Source of the DNA: Christiangramia oceanisediminis
GTDB taxonomy: Bacteria; Bacteroidota; Bacteroidia; Flavobacteriales; Flavobacteriaceae
Assembly (NCBI RefSeq): GCF_022570735.2
Contig: NZ_JANCNS010000002.1
Span: 806,001 to 870,000 of the forward strand
Reading direction: 5' to 3'
Length of the DNA stretch: 64,000 nucleotides
In this document: piece after piece, positions 8,859 through 17,960 of the stretch
Layout of the letters: every line of letters begins with the position of its first letter
Position numbering within the stretch: the stretch's first letter is position 1
Notes under the pieces: model-generated
What the model was told of the DNA's origin: nothing
The model's input: only the letters and a program-made list of their open reading frames with translations
The model's database searches: none
Program-made: the position numbers and the translations under genes

Positions 8859-11845
8859 TCTGCTTTTTGTAAGACCAGGATATTGTTTTGACGGTAAACG
8901 ATCTCGAAATTAAGGTCTAGCAGCCAGCGATTCGGAAATTCAGAATCGATTATGATCACCTTTCTGGCATGAGGTTTCATAAATTCTATAAGGGGCTGGG
9001 CATTGGTCACATTCCCCTGAATAATAAATATCTCGGAAGGTGGCAATGAACCAAGTTCCGGATAAAATTCGATTTCAGTTATTTTGGAACGTGGCGTTGC
9101 TTTTGCGATTTCCAGCAGTTCCAGATCACCTTCAAAGGCATGGATCTCAATTTCACTGAATTTATAAGATAGGAACAAAGGCAAAATCCCGTAACCCGAA
9201 TTAATCACGGTCACTCTATCCTTTTCATTCAGGTATCGGCTTACCCGAAGGAATTTTTCGCGGGAAGCCCTGAATCTTTTTCTAACCTCGCCATAGATCG
9301 ATTTATAACGGTAATTGCTCAAAACAGCCCATTTCTTGTAAAGCTTTTCACTTTCGGTTGGATATTTCGCAGCTTTTGACCGGATGAATTGTTTGAGGAA
9401 ATAAGGAGATTCTCCATTTTCCACCCTCTCCAGGATCAGTTTTCTGAAGATAGCTCTTTGCAAAATAAAACTGATGCTTACCGCTGAAATTATTCCTATG
9501 ATCGAAACTACAGAAACCGATTTTAGCGCGGGATGCTTCGCAAAAATCAGGGCTCCCATTCCCAGCATGGTTGTGATGACCGAAATTAGTATGGAAGTCT
9601 GGTAAGTCTGCAATTCCTTTTTCCCCGTCTCATACTCCTGTAAACAGGCATTGGTAATGAAAATACTATAATCCAGCCCCAATCCAAAGATGAAACTCGA
9701 TATGATAATATTGAGAATATTGAACTCTATGTCCAGCAAAACCATGATCCCTAAGGCACAAATCCAGGTAACCAGGATTGGAAGCAGTGTAAAAAGACTA
9801 ATTTCGATACTTCGGTATGCGATCAAAAGGATAATAAAGACAGCCAACAGTGAAAACAGAACCAGTTTATTGAACTGGTCTTTAAGGTCTCCAAGAAATA
9901 CCTGATTCATAGCTTTTCGATCCAGCGCAAGCACACCCTCCACCCCTTCAAATTCTGAAAGGAATTCACTGGTATTTTCTTCAGCAAGATTTACCGTACT
10001 GGTAACCGTGGCAATATTCTCATCTTCCGATATAAAATCGCTCAGGTAAAGAGAACCCGCATCCTTATAATCATCAAGGTCTATATTCTCAAAATCCTGT
10101 TCAAGCAAAGAATAAAAGCGTCTAAAACTTTCCGGCCTAAAGCCATAATCCCCTGAAATGTTTACAAGATGGGTCTTTAGACTATCAGCTCTTTTAGGGT
10201 TCCAGAAGGATGTCCAGTTTTCGATTCGGTCATTCTGGGTTGCCGTTGATAGAATTACACCTCCTATACTGCTAAAATTACGAATTTCAGCTTCCTTCTC
10301 CAGCTCGTTCAACCTATCGTAAAGCCTGCTGTTTTCCTGAAGTGCTTCATCAATATTGTTTCCGTAGGCGACCATATAGATGGTCTTACCCTCCCGGCCG
10401 GCAAGGCCTTCCACCTTTCGCTCCAGCTCCATGAGCTCTTCAGGCTGATAATTGATCCTGGAAAGATCATCATTGAAACTAACGTTGTTGAAAAGAAATA
10501 CACTTACCAACCATATACCCAGGATCAGATAAATAAGCGGCCGGAACCTTGAATATTCTACGGAAGCGATCTTGTCGAGAAAAGTATTCTGCTTATAATC
10601 TTCAGAAGGGGGAACATATAATAAGGGTACCAACAGCAGAGCCAGGATCGAAGAAAATATTACGCTTACCGCCGCAAATATTCCCAGATCGGTTAATGCT
10701 TCACTGTTCAGGAAAACCAGGCATAAAAATGCCACTGCAGTAGTGATACTACTCATCAAAACCGGTTTGGTAATATCCCTGTAGAGTTTTGAAACATCTC
10801 GATTATTGCGATAATGCGTTAGGGTATGCAGGGAATAATCCAGCGTGATACCCAGCAGGATGGAGCCTATCCCAAGGGAAATGGCCGATACGCTTCCCTT
10901 TACAAGACTCAGTAAGGCAATAGCCGTGATTCCGGAAACTATACTGGGAATGAATAATATTAGCGGCACGTAGATCTTCCGGTAAAAGAATATAAGCAAG
11001 AGTAATAAGATGCTTCCCGCTATCCCTAAACTAAGCCTGATGTCTTGCTTTATCCTGCTGGCATTGGCTATTGAGTACATCATACCACCAAAATAACTGG
11101 TTTCTACTTCCGGGTATCGACCATTCAGATCGTTTACGATCGAATCAAGCCCCTGAAGGAATTCCTCGTTTTTATCGGTTTCTGAAGAGGGATAGGCCGC
11201 ATCAACGAATAGCAGGATATTCTTTCGGTCGTTAGTGATCAGGTAATTATTGTACAATCCAAAGTTCTCCCCAACCTGCAATTCCTGCAGTTTGGACAAA
11301 CCAAGATTGGTGAGGGACAGGGGATCGCGAAGAAAATAATCCTTGGTGACAAAACCCGTTGGAGACATCAATTGTCGATATCCCGAACCTATTCGTGCGC
11401 GTATGCTATCGGCATAAAGTCGGTTTGAAATTTCATTATAATCCTTTTCATTTAGAAAGATCGGGAGGTTTTCATATACAAAACCATAGATCTGTCTTAG
11501 GTCATTAGGCGGAATTTTACCTTTGATGTCCAGAATATAGTCATCCAGGTTCGATTCCAGTTTCCCGGTTAAAGCTTCGGCATAGCTCACCAGACTATCT
11601 GGTGAAACATTTTCATTTTCTGCAGAAATACTTATAATTAGTTTATCGGAAAGATTGGTTGTTCTAAGAACCTTTTTCAGATTTTCCTGTTCTCCGCCAG
11701 AAGGGATGAGACTGGTGATATCTTCCTCGAGCTGAATATTCCAGGCAAAATAACCCGTGATGAGCAGGTAGACAAAAAGTATAAGGAAGCCTGTTCTTTT
11801 ATGGCTTTTCAGATACCTGTAGCTATTATAAAAGGCTTTATGCAT
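8855..11845 (-). CDS. MMPL-family transporter fused to a C-terminal SAM-methyltransferase-like domain
   Basis: 996 aa. Residues ~1-800 are an RND/MMPL exporter: a first membrane helix (GFLILFVYLLITGYFAW), a large periplasmic loop, a block of five or six helices including GSILLGITLDYSLHTLTHYR, then a second loop and helix block with SSFIFGLGLDYSIFITNAC. Residues ~850-996 are not membrane-embedded and look like a Rossmann methyltransferase (VTVINSGYGILPLFLSYKF, HAFEGDLELLEIAK). In related operons this protein is annotated as trifunctional MMPL/acyltransferase/methyltransferase; here no acyltransferase domain is present between the two parts. It probably moves the acyl-aryl polyene across the inner membrane, as ApeM is proposed to do. 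Confidence 0.85.
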   Translation of the reverse strand: MHKAFYNSYRYLKSHKRTGFLILFVYLLITGYFAWNIQLEEDITSLIPSGGEQENLKKVLRTTNLSDKLIISISAENENVSPDSLVSYAEALTGKLESNLDDYILDIKGKIPPNDLRQIYGFVYENLPIFLNEKDYNEISNRLYADSIRARIGSGYRQLMSPTGFVTKDYFLRDPLSLTNLGLSKLQELQVGENFGLYNNYLITNDRKNILLFVDAAYPSSETDKNEEFLQGLDSIVNDLNGRYPEVETSYFGGMMYSIANASRIKQDIRLSLGIAGSILLLLLIFFYRKIYVPLILFIPSIVSGITAIALLSLVKGSVSAISLGIGSILLGITLDYSLHTLTHYRNNRDVSKLYRDITKPVLMSSITTAVAFLCLVFLNSEALTDLGIFAAVSVIFSSILALLLVPLLYVPPSEDYKQNTFLDKIASVEYSRFRPLIYLILGIWLVSVFLFNNVSFNDDLSRINYQPEELMELERKVEGLAGREGKTIYMVAYGNNIDEALQENSRLYDRLNELEKEAEIRNFSSIGGVILSTATQNDRIENWTSFWNPKRADSLKTHLVNISGDYGFRPESFRRFYSLLEQDFENIDLDDYKDAGSLYLSDFISEDENIATVTSTVNLAEENTSEFLSEFEGVEGVLALDRKAMNQVFLGDLKDQFNKLVLFSLLAVFIILLIAYRSIEISLFTLLPILVTWICALGIMVLLDIEFNILNIIISSFIFGLGLDYSIFITNACLQEYETGKKELQTYQTSILISVITTMLGMGALIFAKHPALKSVSVVSIIGIISAVSISFILQRAIFRKLILERVENGESPYFLKQFIRSKAAKYPTESEKLYKKWAVLSNYRYKSIYGEVRKRFRASREKFLRVSRYLNEKDRVTVINSGYGILPLFLSYKFSEIEIHAFEGDLELLEIAKATPRSKITEIEFYPELGSLPPSEIFIIQGNVTNAQPLIEFMKPHARKVIIIDSEFPNRWLLDLNFEIVYRQNNILVLQKAE

Positions 11846-13068
11846 TAAGGTTTAACGACCTGCTTTTGATTAGAGATCGAAAATAAAAAATAAAATACAA
11901 TCCATACTGCTCCAGCCGATACAATTGAAAGCGCGAGGCTGCCGATTATATATTGCCATAGACCCAGAAAAACTTCGGTTCCCGAATCAAAATTATGCAA
12001 ATTCAAATCCCAGTTGAAACCATTTCCAGTGAGAAATAAACCTAACTGGTAGCTGCTGTAGATTATAAATGGAATAAAAGGCGGTATACTTATATTGGAG
12101 AATAAGAAGGCTATAACCTTATTGAGGCTGAAAAGGGCAGCCAGGCTAAAGACCAGCAACGTATGGATGCCCCAGAAAGGAGACAAACCTACGAAGATTC
12201 CAAGGGCGATGGCAGAGGCCTTTTTATGCGGTGGTTCCTGGCTTTTCATCACGTCTTCTTTCCAGAATCGTTTAAAGCCTTTATTTTTAAAATCCTGGTA
12301 TTTGTTCCTGGGATGTATATAAAAAAAGCTTACCAGCACGAACCACATATATAAAAGAACAATTCGAACGATATCCCAGAAAGGCCTGAAATGCGTTACA
12401 CGCTTTCCCTCTTCATAAAGTACTTTGATTGGAATATTTCTTACATCGGCCTTTTTCCATGCAGCCTTGACCAGGACCTCTATTTCGAGTTCAAACTTCC
12501 AGGTGATCAGTTTAAGAGAATTGATCAATTTTACCGGATATAGTCGATATCCACTCTGGGTGTCTGAAAGATCGATGCCCGTTACCACTAAAAACCAGAA
12601 ATTAGAGAACCTGTTCCCCTTGCTGCTTTTCCCGGGAATTCCCTCACGGCCCATGTTGCGGTCTCCAACAAGCAGTAGTTCAGGATCAGAATCTGTACGG
12701 GATTCCAGTTCGGTTAAAAAAACATCCAGATCATCTGGATAATGCTGGCCATCTGAATCAATGGTAATTGCATATTTATATCCCAGTTCTTCTGCTGCCT
12801 TAAAACCGGTTTTTAGGGCTATCCCCTTACCCTGATTTTCGGTGTGTTCTCTTAACTCCAGATGGGGATACAAATCGAGGATCCGGGATGTTTCATCAGT
12901 AGAACCATCATTGATCACGATAATATTAAGGGTATAGGTTCTTAGCTCAGCAAGGAAAGGCCCCAAAGTTGCGGCGTTATTATAGGTTGGTACAATTACA
13001 CAGCAATTAAGGGCATCGAACCTCGATTGAAAAACCGAATTAGTATTCAAGATTAAAGCTTTGTGCAA
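11845..13068 (-). CDS. GT2 glycosyltransferase fused to DUF2062
   Basis: 407 aa. Residues ~20-235 are a GT-A glycosyltransferase with CVIVPTYNNAATLG, IVINDGSTDET and the DXD-like AITIDSDGQHYPDD. Residues ~260-400 are a DUF2062 membrane domain (IALGIFVGLSPFWGIHTLLV, NISIPPFIPFIIYSSYQLG). GT2 proteins of the dolichyl-phosphate-mannose-synthase type occur in aryl polyene operons (ApeJ-like), where a glycosyl or acyl anchor has been proposed. The start at 13068 leaves 32 bases to the next upstream gene; the stop overlaps the MMPL start (TAATG). Confidence 0.87.
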   Translation of the reverse strand: MHKALILNTNSVFQSRFDALNCCVIVPTYNNAATLGPFLAELRTYTLNIIVINDGSTDETSRILDLYPHLELREHTENQGKGIALKTGFKAAEELGYKYAITIDSDGQHYPDDLDVFLTELESRTDSDPELLLVGDRNMGREGIPGKSSKGNRFSNFWFLVVTGIDLSDTQSGYRLYPVKLINSLKLITWKFELEIEVLVKAAWKKADVRNIPIKVLYEEGKRVTHFRPFWDIVRIVLLYMWFVLVSFFYIHPRNKYQDFKNKGFKRFWKEDVMKSQEPPHKKASAIALGIFVGLSPFWGIHTLLVFSLAALFSLNKVIAFLFSNISIPPFIPFIIYSSYQLGLFLTGNGFNWDLNLHNFDSGTEVFLGLWQYIIGSLALSIVSAGAVWIVFYFLFSISNQKQVVKP

Positions 13069-13100
13069 AGGTATTATTTATGACGAAAGCAACATAAGAT

Positions 13101-13466
13101 TCAGAGAGTCTTATACAGTGCCTGGATCTTCAGGACAATCCCATTCTCCGTCCTGGCGACGCCGTTAAGCTTTACAAATTCACCGGAAACTTCCAGCTTT
13201 GACTCAAGCAGGAGCTCTGGAGTCTGGCCCGGGTCGAAAACCGCTATGAATTTCACGTTGTTGGCGCGAACCAGTTGAAGTTCATTTCCAGTTCTTCTCA
13301 TGGCTTCTTCCTTAAAGAGGTGCATGAGCACTACTCCCGGCGTGACCGGCCTGTTGGGAAAATGTCCATTATAAAGGGGATGTTCATTATTGATTCTAAG
13401 AGTGGTTAGAAGCAGGCCGTCCTGTTCTTTTGAAGAAATAAGCTCGTAGAATTCCTGTAAAATCAT
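13101..13466 (-). CDS. Hotdog-fold 3-hydroxyacyl-ACP dehydratase-like protein (FabZ-like, altered catalytic position)
   Basis: 121 aa, single hotdog domain with the FabZ signature GHFPNRPVTPGV including H35. The acidic residue that pairs with this His in FabZ lies 14 residues later; here that position is H49 (GVVLMHLFKEEA), so the classical His/Glu dyad is not complete. It may still act in the polyene cycle or as a carrier or binding subunit. Gaps of 32 and 27 bases separate it from its neighbours, the loosest spacing in the operon. Confidence 0.78.
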   Translation of the reverse strand: MILQEFYELISSKEQDGLLLTTLRINNEHPLYNGHFPNRPVTPGVVLMHLFKEEAMRRTGNELQLVRANNVKFIAVFDPGQTPELLLESKLEVSGEFVKLNGVARTENGIVLKIQALYKTL

Positions 13467-13493
13467 AAATACTGGATCAGGCTTACAAGATAC

Positions 13494-14120
13494 TTAGTTC
13501 TGGAAAACCGACTGAGGTATAGGCTGATTAATTTTAATATTTTTCATCCTGATCTCGGTATAGTCTCCAGACGGATCTAACAGGCGTACCGACCTGATAT
13601 GGTAATCTGAATTAAAATTCACCCAGATCTCCTGGAATAGTCCGCTAATATTTTCGTCTTTCGGAATAATTCTCGCTTTGTAGCTATCGCCATCCCTGTG
13701 GTAGGAAATATCGAATTTACCCGTTGCATTAAGTATCTTTCCATTTACACTTCCTGCAACCAGCTCGCCCATTTTTTCGAACAATTCGCTGGATGAAAGG
13801 TCGATCTCTGAAGCCATGCCGTCTTCCACGATATACAATTTGGAGTCCCTGAAAAGAACCTGGTAATCGAACGGGCTTTGATATTCCCATTTCAGCATAT
13901 CTGGCGATTTGTAATAAACCATTCCCACGCTTTTAGGCTCGGTGTTCATGGTTTGCATATGTTTGGTCTGGCTGAATTCAGCAGAAAAGCTATTGATCCC
14001 TTCAGCAGTCTGGATCACATTGGTCTTAAACCTGTCTCCTTCTTTATCTGAAAGCAGGTTATTTTGAGCAATAGTTCCTGAAAATATCAGGAAGGCAAAT
14101 ATGTTAATTAGTATACGCAT
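13494..14120 (-). CDS. LolA-like outer-membrane lipoprotein carrier protein
   Basis: 208 aa with a signal peptide (ILINIFAFLIFSGTIAQ) and the LolA/LppX-type concave beta-sheet pattern (FSAEFSQTKHMQTM, GMVYYKSPDMLKWEYQSPFD, KLYIVEDGMASEIDL). LolA-like proteins (ApeL type) are standard in aryl polyene operons and are thought to shuttle the lipid-like product through the periplasm. This is unlikely to be the cell's main LolA, given its operon setting. Its start overlaps the 3' end of the deacetylase gene by 17 bases. Confidence 0.85.
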   Translation of the reverse strand: MRILINIFAFLIFSGTIAQNNLLSDKEGDRFKTNVIQTAEGINSFSAEFSQTKHMQTMNTEPKSVGMVYYKSPDMLKWEYQSPFDYQVLFRDSKLYIVEDGMASEIDLSSSELFEKMGELVAGSVNGKILNATGKFDISYHRDGDSYKARIIPKDENISGLFQEIWVNFNSDYHIRSVRLLDPSGDYTEIRMKNIKINQPIPQSVFQN

Positions 14121-14877
14121 CTATATCAAATAATTTATCCAGTCTCACAACACCAAGATTGCGTTGCTTTAGCTTTACCAATAACTGTTCCAATACCACC
14201 GAAGTTTTCTCTATATTATCGTGAAGAAGAATAAGGTCGCCTTTATCAAGGTTTTTAAGAATTCTTTTCAGGATGCGTTCTGGTGAACTGGTGATCGCAT
14301 CATAAGGCCTGTTATTCCAGCCAATTACCTGGTGCCCTGTTTTAGCCAGCGCTCTTTTAACTTTAGGGTTTATAATGCCAAAAGGCGGCCGGAAAAGCCG
14401 CATCTCTAGCCCAGACCTGTCTTTAACAACCTTGTCACAGGCCTCAATTTCTTCAATTATTCGGGAAGATTTCAAAAATCCTATTTTACGGGTATGAGAA
14501 TAGGTATGATTTCCAACCAGGTGTCCTCTTTTCAGGATCTCCCTGAATACTTCGGGGTGAGCCTCAACCTGTTGCCCGATGCAAAAAAAGGTGGCCTTCA
14601 CCTCATGCCGGTCCAGGATATCAAGGATCTTCAGGGTGTTCTGGTTAGGCCCGTCGTCAAAACTTAAAGCCACCGAATTTCCCTCGAAATCTGGATTTCT
14701 ATTATAGGCCTTTACAAAAAAATTAAAGCCAACGTTGGTAGAAACCACTAAAAGGAACAGGATATATCCCAAAACCAGCAGGACAACTGGCCAGAAAGAC
14801 CAAAGATCTTCCAGGTACAGGTATAAAAAAATCACCAGGGTGATTACAAAAAGTATGTTCAGTATTCTATAGGTCAA
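14104..14877 (-). CDS. NodB-type polysaccharide deacetylase family protein, membrane anchored
   Basis: 257 aa. Two N-terminal membrane segments (ILNILFVITLVIFLYLYL and WPVVLLVLGYILFLLVV) are followed by a NodB domain with VALSFDDGPNQNTL (catalytic and metal Asp), the metal-binding HxxxH in GNHTYSHTRK, LFRPPFGIINP and LILLHDN. Members are zinc-dependent de-N- or de-O-acetylases of surface glycans. Its role in an aryl polyene operon is not established; it could trim a sugar in the anchor made by the GT2 protein. The 4-base overlap with the upstream ketosynthase-like gene implies coupling. Confidence 0.87.
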   Translation of the reverse strand: MTYRILNILFVITLVIFLYLYLEDLWSFWPVVLLVLGYILFLLVVSTNVGFNFFVKAYNRNPDFEGNSVALSFDDGPNQNTLKILDILDRHEVKATFFCIGQQVEAHPEVFREILKRGHLVGNHTYSHTRKIGFLKSSRIIEEIEACDKVVKDRSGLEMRLFRPPFGIINPKVKRALAKTGHQVIGWNNRPYDAITSSPERILKRILKNLDKGDLILLHDNIEKTSVVLEQLLVKLKQRNLGVVRLDKLFDIDAYTN

Positions 14878-15932
14878 GGTTTTTCCAACAGAATTAAGCC
14901 ATGATTTTTACCAAGGTATTGATTATAGATCAGCACCTTATCTATTTTATCACAAGTTACATGATTAATTTGAAAAGCCTCTGGAATCCTGTTTTCAGCA
15001 ATTATGCGAGCTCCGAGCCACATGGCATAGGCCGAAATGGAATGATTATCACCCACCAGGTGTTTATAGGCCAACTGGGCGGTTTTTGAGAAGATCGCTT
15101 CCTGGATTCCTGAATAATAACCGTCATACCTGCAATCTCCATTATTCCCAAGGATCACGGCATCGATCTCACTGATATCCAATTCATTCGACTTTAAAAA
15201 TTCAAGGATCAATTGCTCAGGTTCCTGTTTCTGAATCCTATTTTTCAGGCATACGTCACGTACACAGGCATAAGACTTTTCCTGCTTTTTAGCATCCAGC
15301 ACAAAGAAGGACGCCGACTCAGAGATCATGGTTCCCGGAGTATCTTTTTTAAGAAGATCGGGGCCCGAGATTTGTTCTTTGCAAATTTGCCCGTCAAGAA
15401 CCTGGAAACCGGTGAAGGCTGGTGATGTCTCATCCACCCCACCTACCAGGACAGTTGTTTCTTCACCCGTATTGATCAGCATCAGGGAATCCAGCAAGGC
15501 ACTTTCAAAAGAACCCGAATTCTGAGTATAGGTCATATTGTAGCTATTGCAATTGAGTTCCAGGGCGATCTGGCCACCAACCGTGTTGTGAGTGGACTGG
15601 ATAAAAGAAGTTGGCGCCAGCAAACCTTCTTCAGACTCGATCATGCTTTGCATAAATTTTTCAGTATCCTGAATGCATCCCTGCCCGGTTCCTATAATAA
15701 TGGCTCCAGGCTGTATTATCCCGGCTTCAGTGAGTGCTTTTTTGCTGCAATACAGTCCCATTTTTACCGCCTGCGACATACGGCGCAGCATCATGGGTTT
15801 GATAACGGCTTTGTAATCCTGATCTTTGGCCTTAACGATACTGGAACTAAATTCCTGGAAATTCCCTGTATCGAAAATATCCTCATCCTGGGCAGAAATA
15901 GCCGAAATCCCGTTGATAAAAACCTTATTCAT
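14874..15932 (-). CDS. Beta-ketoacyl synthase-like protein lacking the catalytic triad (chain-length-factor type)
   Basis: 352 aa with the thiolase fold of KAS II, but the active-site region reads MTYTQNSGSFESALLDS with no Cys at the nucleophile position. The usual HGTGT and GHxxGAAG histidine motifs are replaced by LGNNGDCRYDGYY and LVGDNHSISAYAMW. It is therefore probably a non-catalytic partner, as ApeC-type chain length factors are to ApeO. It overlaps the following intact ketosynthase gene by 8 bases, consistent with a heterodimer encoded by adjacent genes. Confidence 0.85.
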   Translation of the reverse strand: MNKVFINGISAISAQDEDIFDTGNFQEFSSSIVKAKDQDYKAVIKPMMLRRMSQAVKMGLYCSKKALTEAGIIQPGAIIIGTGQGCIQDTEKFMQSMIESEEGLLAPTSFIQSTHNTVGGQIALELNCNSYNMTYTQNSGSFESALLDSLMLINTGEETTVLVGGVDETSPAFTGFQVLDGQICKEQISGPDLLKKDTPGTMISESASFFVLDAKKQEKSYACVRDVCLKNRIQKQEPEQLILEFLKSNELDISEIDAVILGNNGDCRYDGYYSGIQEAIFSKTAQLAYKHLVGDNHSISAYAMWLGARIIAENRIPEAFQINHVTCDKIDKVLIYNQYLGKNHGLILLEKP

Positions 15933-17106
15933 TTCGGAAAATTAAAGAGGTACAGTTTCCTCCAAATCCGAAGGAATTGGAAAGAACATAATTTAACTGC
16001 TTTGAGTGCAGTTTCGTTTCAGGCATTAATCCTGTATCTCTTATAGGCTGGCTGAAGTTCAGGTTTGGAAAGACTTCCTGGTTTTGTATGGCCATAATTG
16101 AGATCACAGCTTCCACCGCACCGGCTGCACCCAGGGTATGACCCGTCAAAGCCTTGGTAGAACTAAATTCGGGAATATGATCACCAAAAACTCTTTTGAT
16201 AGCAACACTTTCTGAAAGATCATTATTGCCCGTACCGGTCCCATGTGCATTGATATAATTGATGTTCACCGGATCCACGCCTGCTTTTTCAATAGCCTTT
16301 TTCATAGCTAAATAGGCTCCTTCCCCATTTTGGGAAGAAGCGGTCTGGTGAAAGGCGTCATTGGCGTTCCCGTAACCGGAGATCCTTGCAATGGCGGGGC
16401 GATTTCCCTTCATTTCATCAGCTTCCAGCAAAAGATAAGCAGCAGCTTCTCCAAGATTGAGTCCGTTTCTGTTTTCATCAAAAGGTTTACAGGTTTCTCC
16501 AGATAGAATCTTCAGGGAATTAAAACCATTAAGAGTGAACCTGGTTAAACAATCGGTTCCTCCCACGATGACTCTTTTCAACCTGCCCGATTCGATCAAA
16601 CGGGCACCAAGCATAATGGCATTCGCAGATGAGGAACAGGCGGTGCTGATGGTAGTTACCATAGCATTGAGCCCAAAATATGCTGCGATCTTTTCTGTGG
16701 TAAAGCCGGGATGTTGGGCCTGGATATACCTGAGGTTCTCGCTGTTTTCAGAAAATTGATCAAAAAAGGATTCGGTCATATCCATTCCACCAACCGTAGT
16801 TCCGGAAATAAATCCTGTACCTGGATCAAATTCTGAAAGTCCTGAATTATGAAGTAATTCCCTAACAGCCATACATCCTAATAAGGCAGCACGGGTATAG
16901 GAGTGGCCGGGATTAAGCCCCAGATCATTACTTAACCTGGTATTGTTGATCTTGATCTCCCCAACCGGAAGATCCTTATAATTCGTTTGAAGGATTTCAG
17001 GCGTAGAAATGCCGGTTTTTCCCGTATTTAAGGATTGGTAATTTTCAAACAGGTTCTTCCCCAGTGAAGAAACGATCCCCATCCCGGTGACGGCAACGGC
17101 ACACAT
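15925..17106 (-). CDS. Beta-ketoacyl-ACP synthase (KAS II type), catalytically complete
   Basis: 393 aa. It has the full Cys-His-His triad: C157 in TISTACSSSANAIML, H288 in YINAHGTGTGNND and H323 in ALTGHTLGAAGAVEA. It would elongate the polyene chain with malonyl-ACP, probably paired with the adjacent triad-less homologue. Only three bases separate it from the ACP gene upstream in the operon. Confidence 0.92.
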   Translation of the reverse strand: MCAVAVTGMGIVSSLGKNLFENYQSLNTGKTGISTPEILQTNYKDLPVGEIKINNTRLSNDLGLNPGHSYTRAALLGCMAVRELLHNSGLSEFDPGTGFISGTTVGGMDMTESFFDQFSENSENLRYIQAQHPGFTTEKIAAYFGLNAMVTTISTACSSSANAIMLGARLIESGRLKRVIVGGTDCLTRFTLNGFNSLKILSGETCKPFDENRNGLNLGEAAAYLLLEADEMKGNRPAIARISGYGNANDAFHQTASSQNGEGAYLAMKKAIEKAGVDPVNINYINAHGTGTGNNDLSESVAIKRVFGDHIPEFSSTKALTGHTLGAAGAVEAVISIMAIQNQEVFPNLNFSQPIRDTGLMPETKLHSKQLNYVLSNSFGFGGNCTSLIFRNE

Positions 17107-17109
17107 GTT

Positions 17110-17367
17110 TTACTTCGTACGGTTTTTCTCGATAAAATCGACCATACTATTAATAGAATTAAAGATCTCTTTTCCCTGGTTAGGGTCCTCCAGCTTGATC
17201 CCGTAATCTTTTTCGAGCAATACGATAAGTTCCAGCGCATCGATACTGTCCAGCCCTAATCCGTCTCCAAAAAGCGGCTCATCATTTTCGATATCGCTCA
17301 CGTCCATATCTTCCAGGTTCAACTGGTCTATAATACTCTTCTTTAGCTCGGTGTGCAGGTCATTCAT
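17110..17367 (-). CDS. Acyl carrier protein of the aryl polyene pathway
   Basis: 85 aa with the phosphopantetheine attachment site S41 in GDGLGLDSIDALELI and an acidic four-helix profile. A dedicated ACP carries the growing aryl polyene. The ATG overlaps the previous gene's stop by 4 bases. Only one ACP is seen in this operon, whereas the E. coli ape cluster has two (ApeE, ApeF), so a second may lie elsewhere. Confidence 0.93.
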   Translation of the reverse strand: MNDLHTELKKSIIDQLNLEDMDVSDIENDEPLFGDGLGLDSIDALELIVLLEKDYGIKLEDPNQGKEIFNSINSMVDFIEKNRTK

Positions 17368-17960
17368 TCAGGTAAGTATATTTTATTTAGCTCCTCTTCA
17401 TTATGCTCTAATCGCCCGGAAGCAGCAATTTGCCACAAAAATACATCATAATCCGTATTGTGCAAGTCCACCCATCCACAAAGCACATTGCTGGCCTTAG
17501 CCTTATTGAGCAGGGAATGTGAATAATCTATCATTGTGGTTGGCTCAAACCTATCCTGTACCAGGAAAAGGTTCTCTGAGCGTAAACCATGCCGTATACT
17601 TATCTCTCCTAAAACTATATTTGGTAAAGTATAAACAAATAAGGAGGGAGATGGAAAACCACTCATCGTTTTAGAATAGGCTTTATCTGTTTCGAGACAG
17701 GAAGACGAATTGGCAAATATCAGGGCGGTATCTGCTTCCGGCTTTTCCTGGTCAAAAAGAATCTCGGCAGCCAGAAATCCCAGCCTGGAAAGATCATCCA
17801 TCTTAAAGAATTTAGGGTATCTCATACCAAAACTCTTATATATCTTTCTAAGAAAATCCTTTAATTCTGGATTCCCCGCTTCAAGTAACACCTCCCCGTT
17901 CCTGATGAGTCTACCTTGACGGAGGATCACATAATCCTTTATGTAATACTTCTTATTCAT
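17364..17960 (-). CDS. Small ketosynthase-like protein of aryl polyene operons, function unknown
   Basis: 198 aa. It lacks catalytic residues but keeps scattered thiolase-fold features (TALIFANSSSCLETDKAY, FPSPSLFVYTLPNIVLGEI), which resemble the N-terminal half of a ketosynthase. Similar short proteins are called 3-oxoacyl-ACP synthase in Flavobacteriaceae polyene operons. A structural or dimer-stabilising role is possible; I do not know its function. It overlaps the genes on both sides (4 and 8 bases). Confidence 0.7.
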   Translation of the reverse strand: MNKKYYIKDYVILRQGRLIRNGEVLLEAGNPELKDFLRKIYKSFGMRYPKFFKMDDLSRLGFLAAEILFDQEKPEADTALIFANSSSCLETDKAYSKTMSGFPSPSLFVYTLPNIVLGEISIRHGLRSENLFLVQDRFEPTTMIDYSHSLLNKAKASNVLCGWVDLHNTDYDVFLWQIAASGRLEHNEEELNKIYLPE

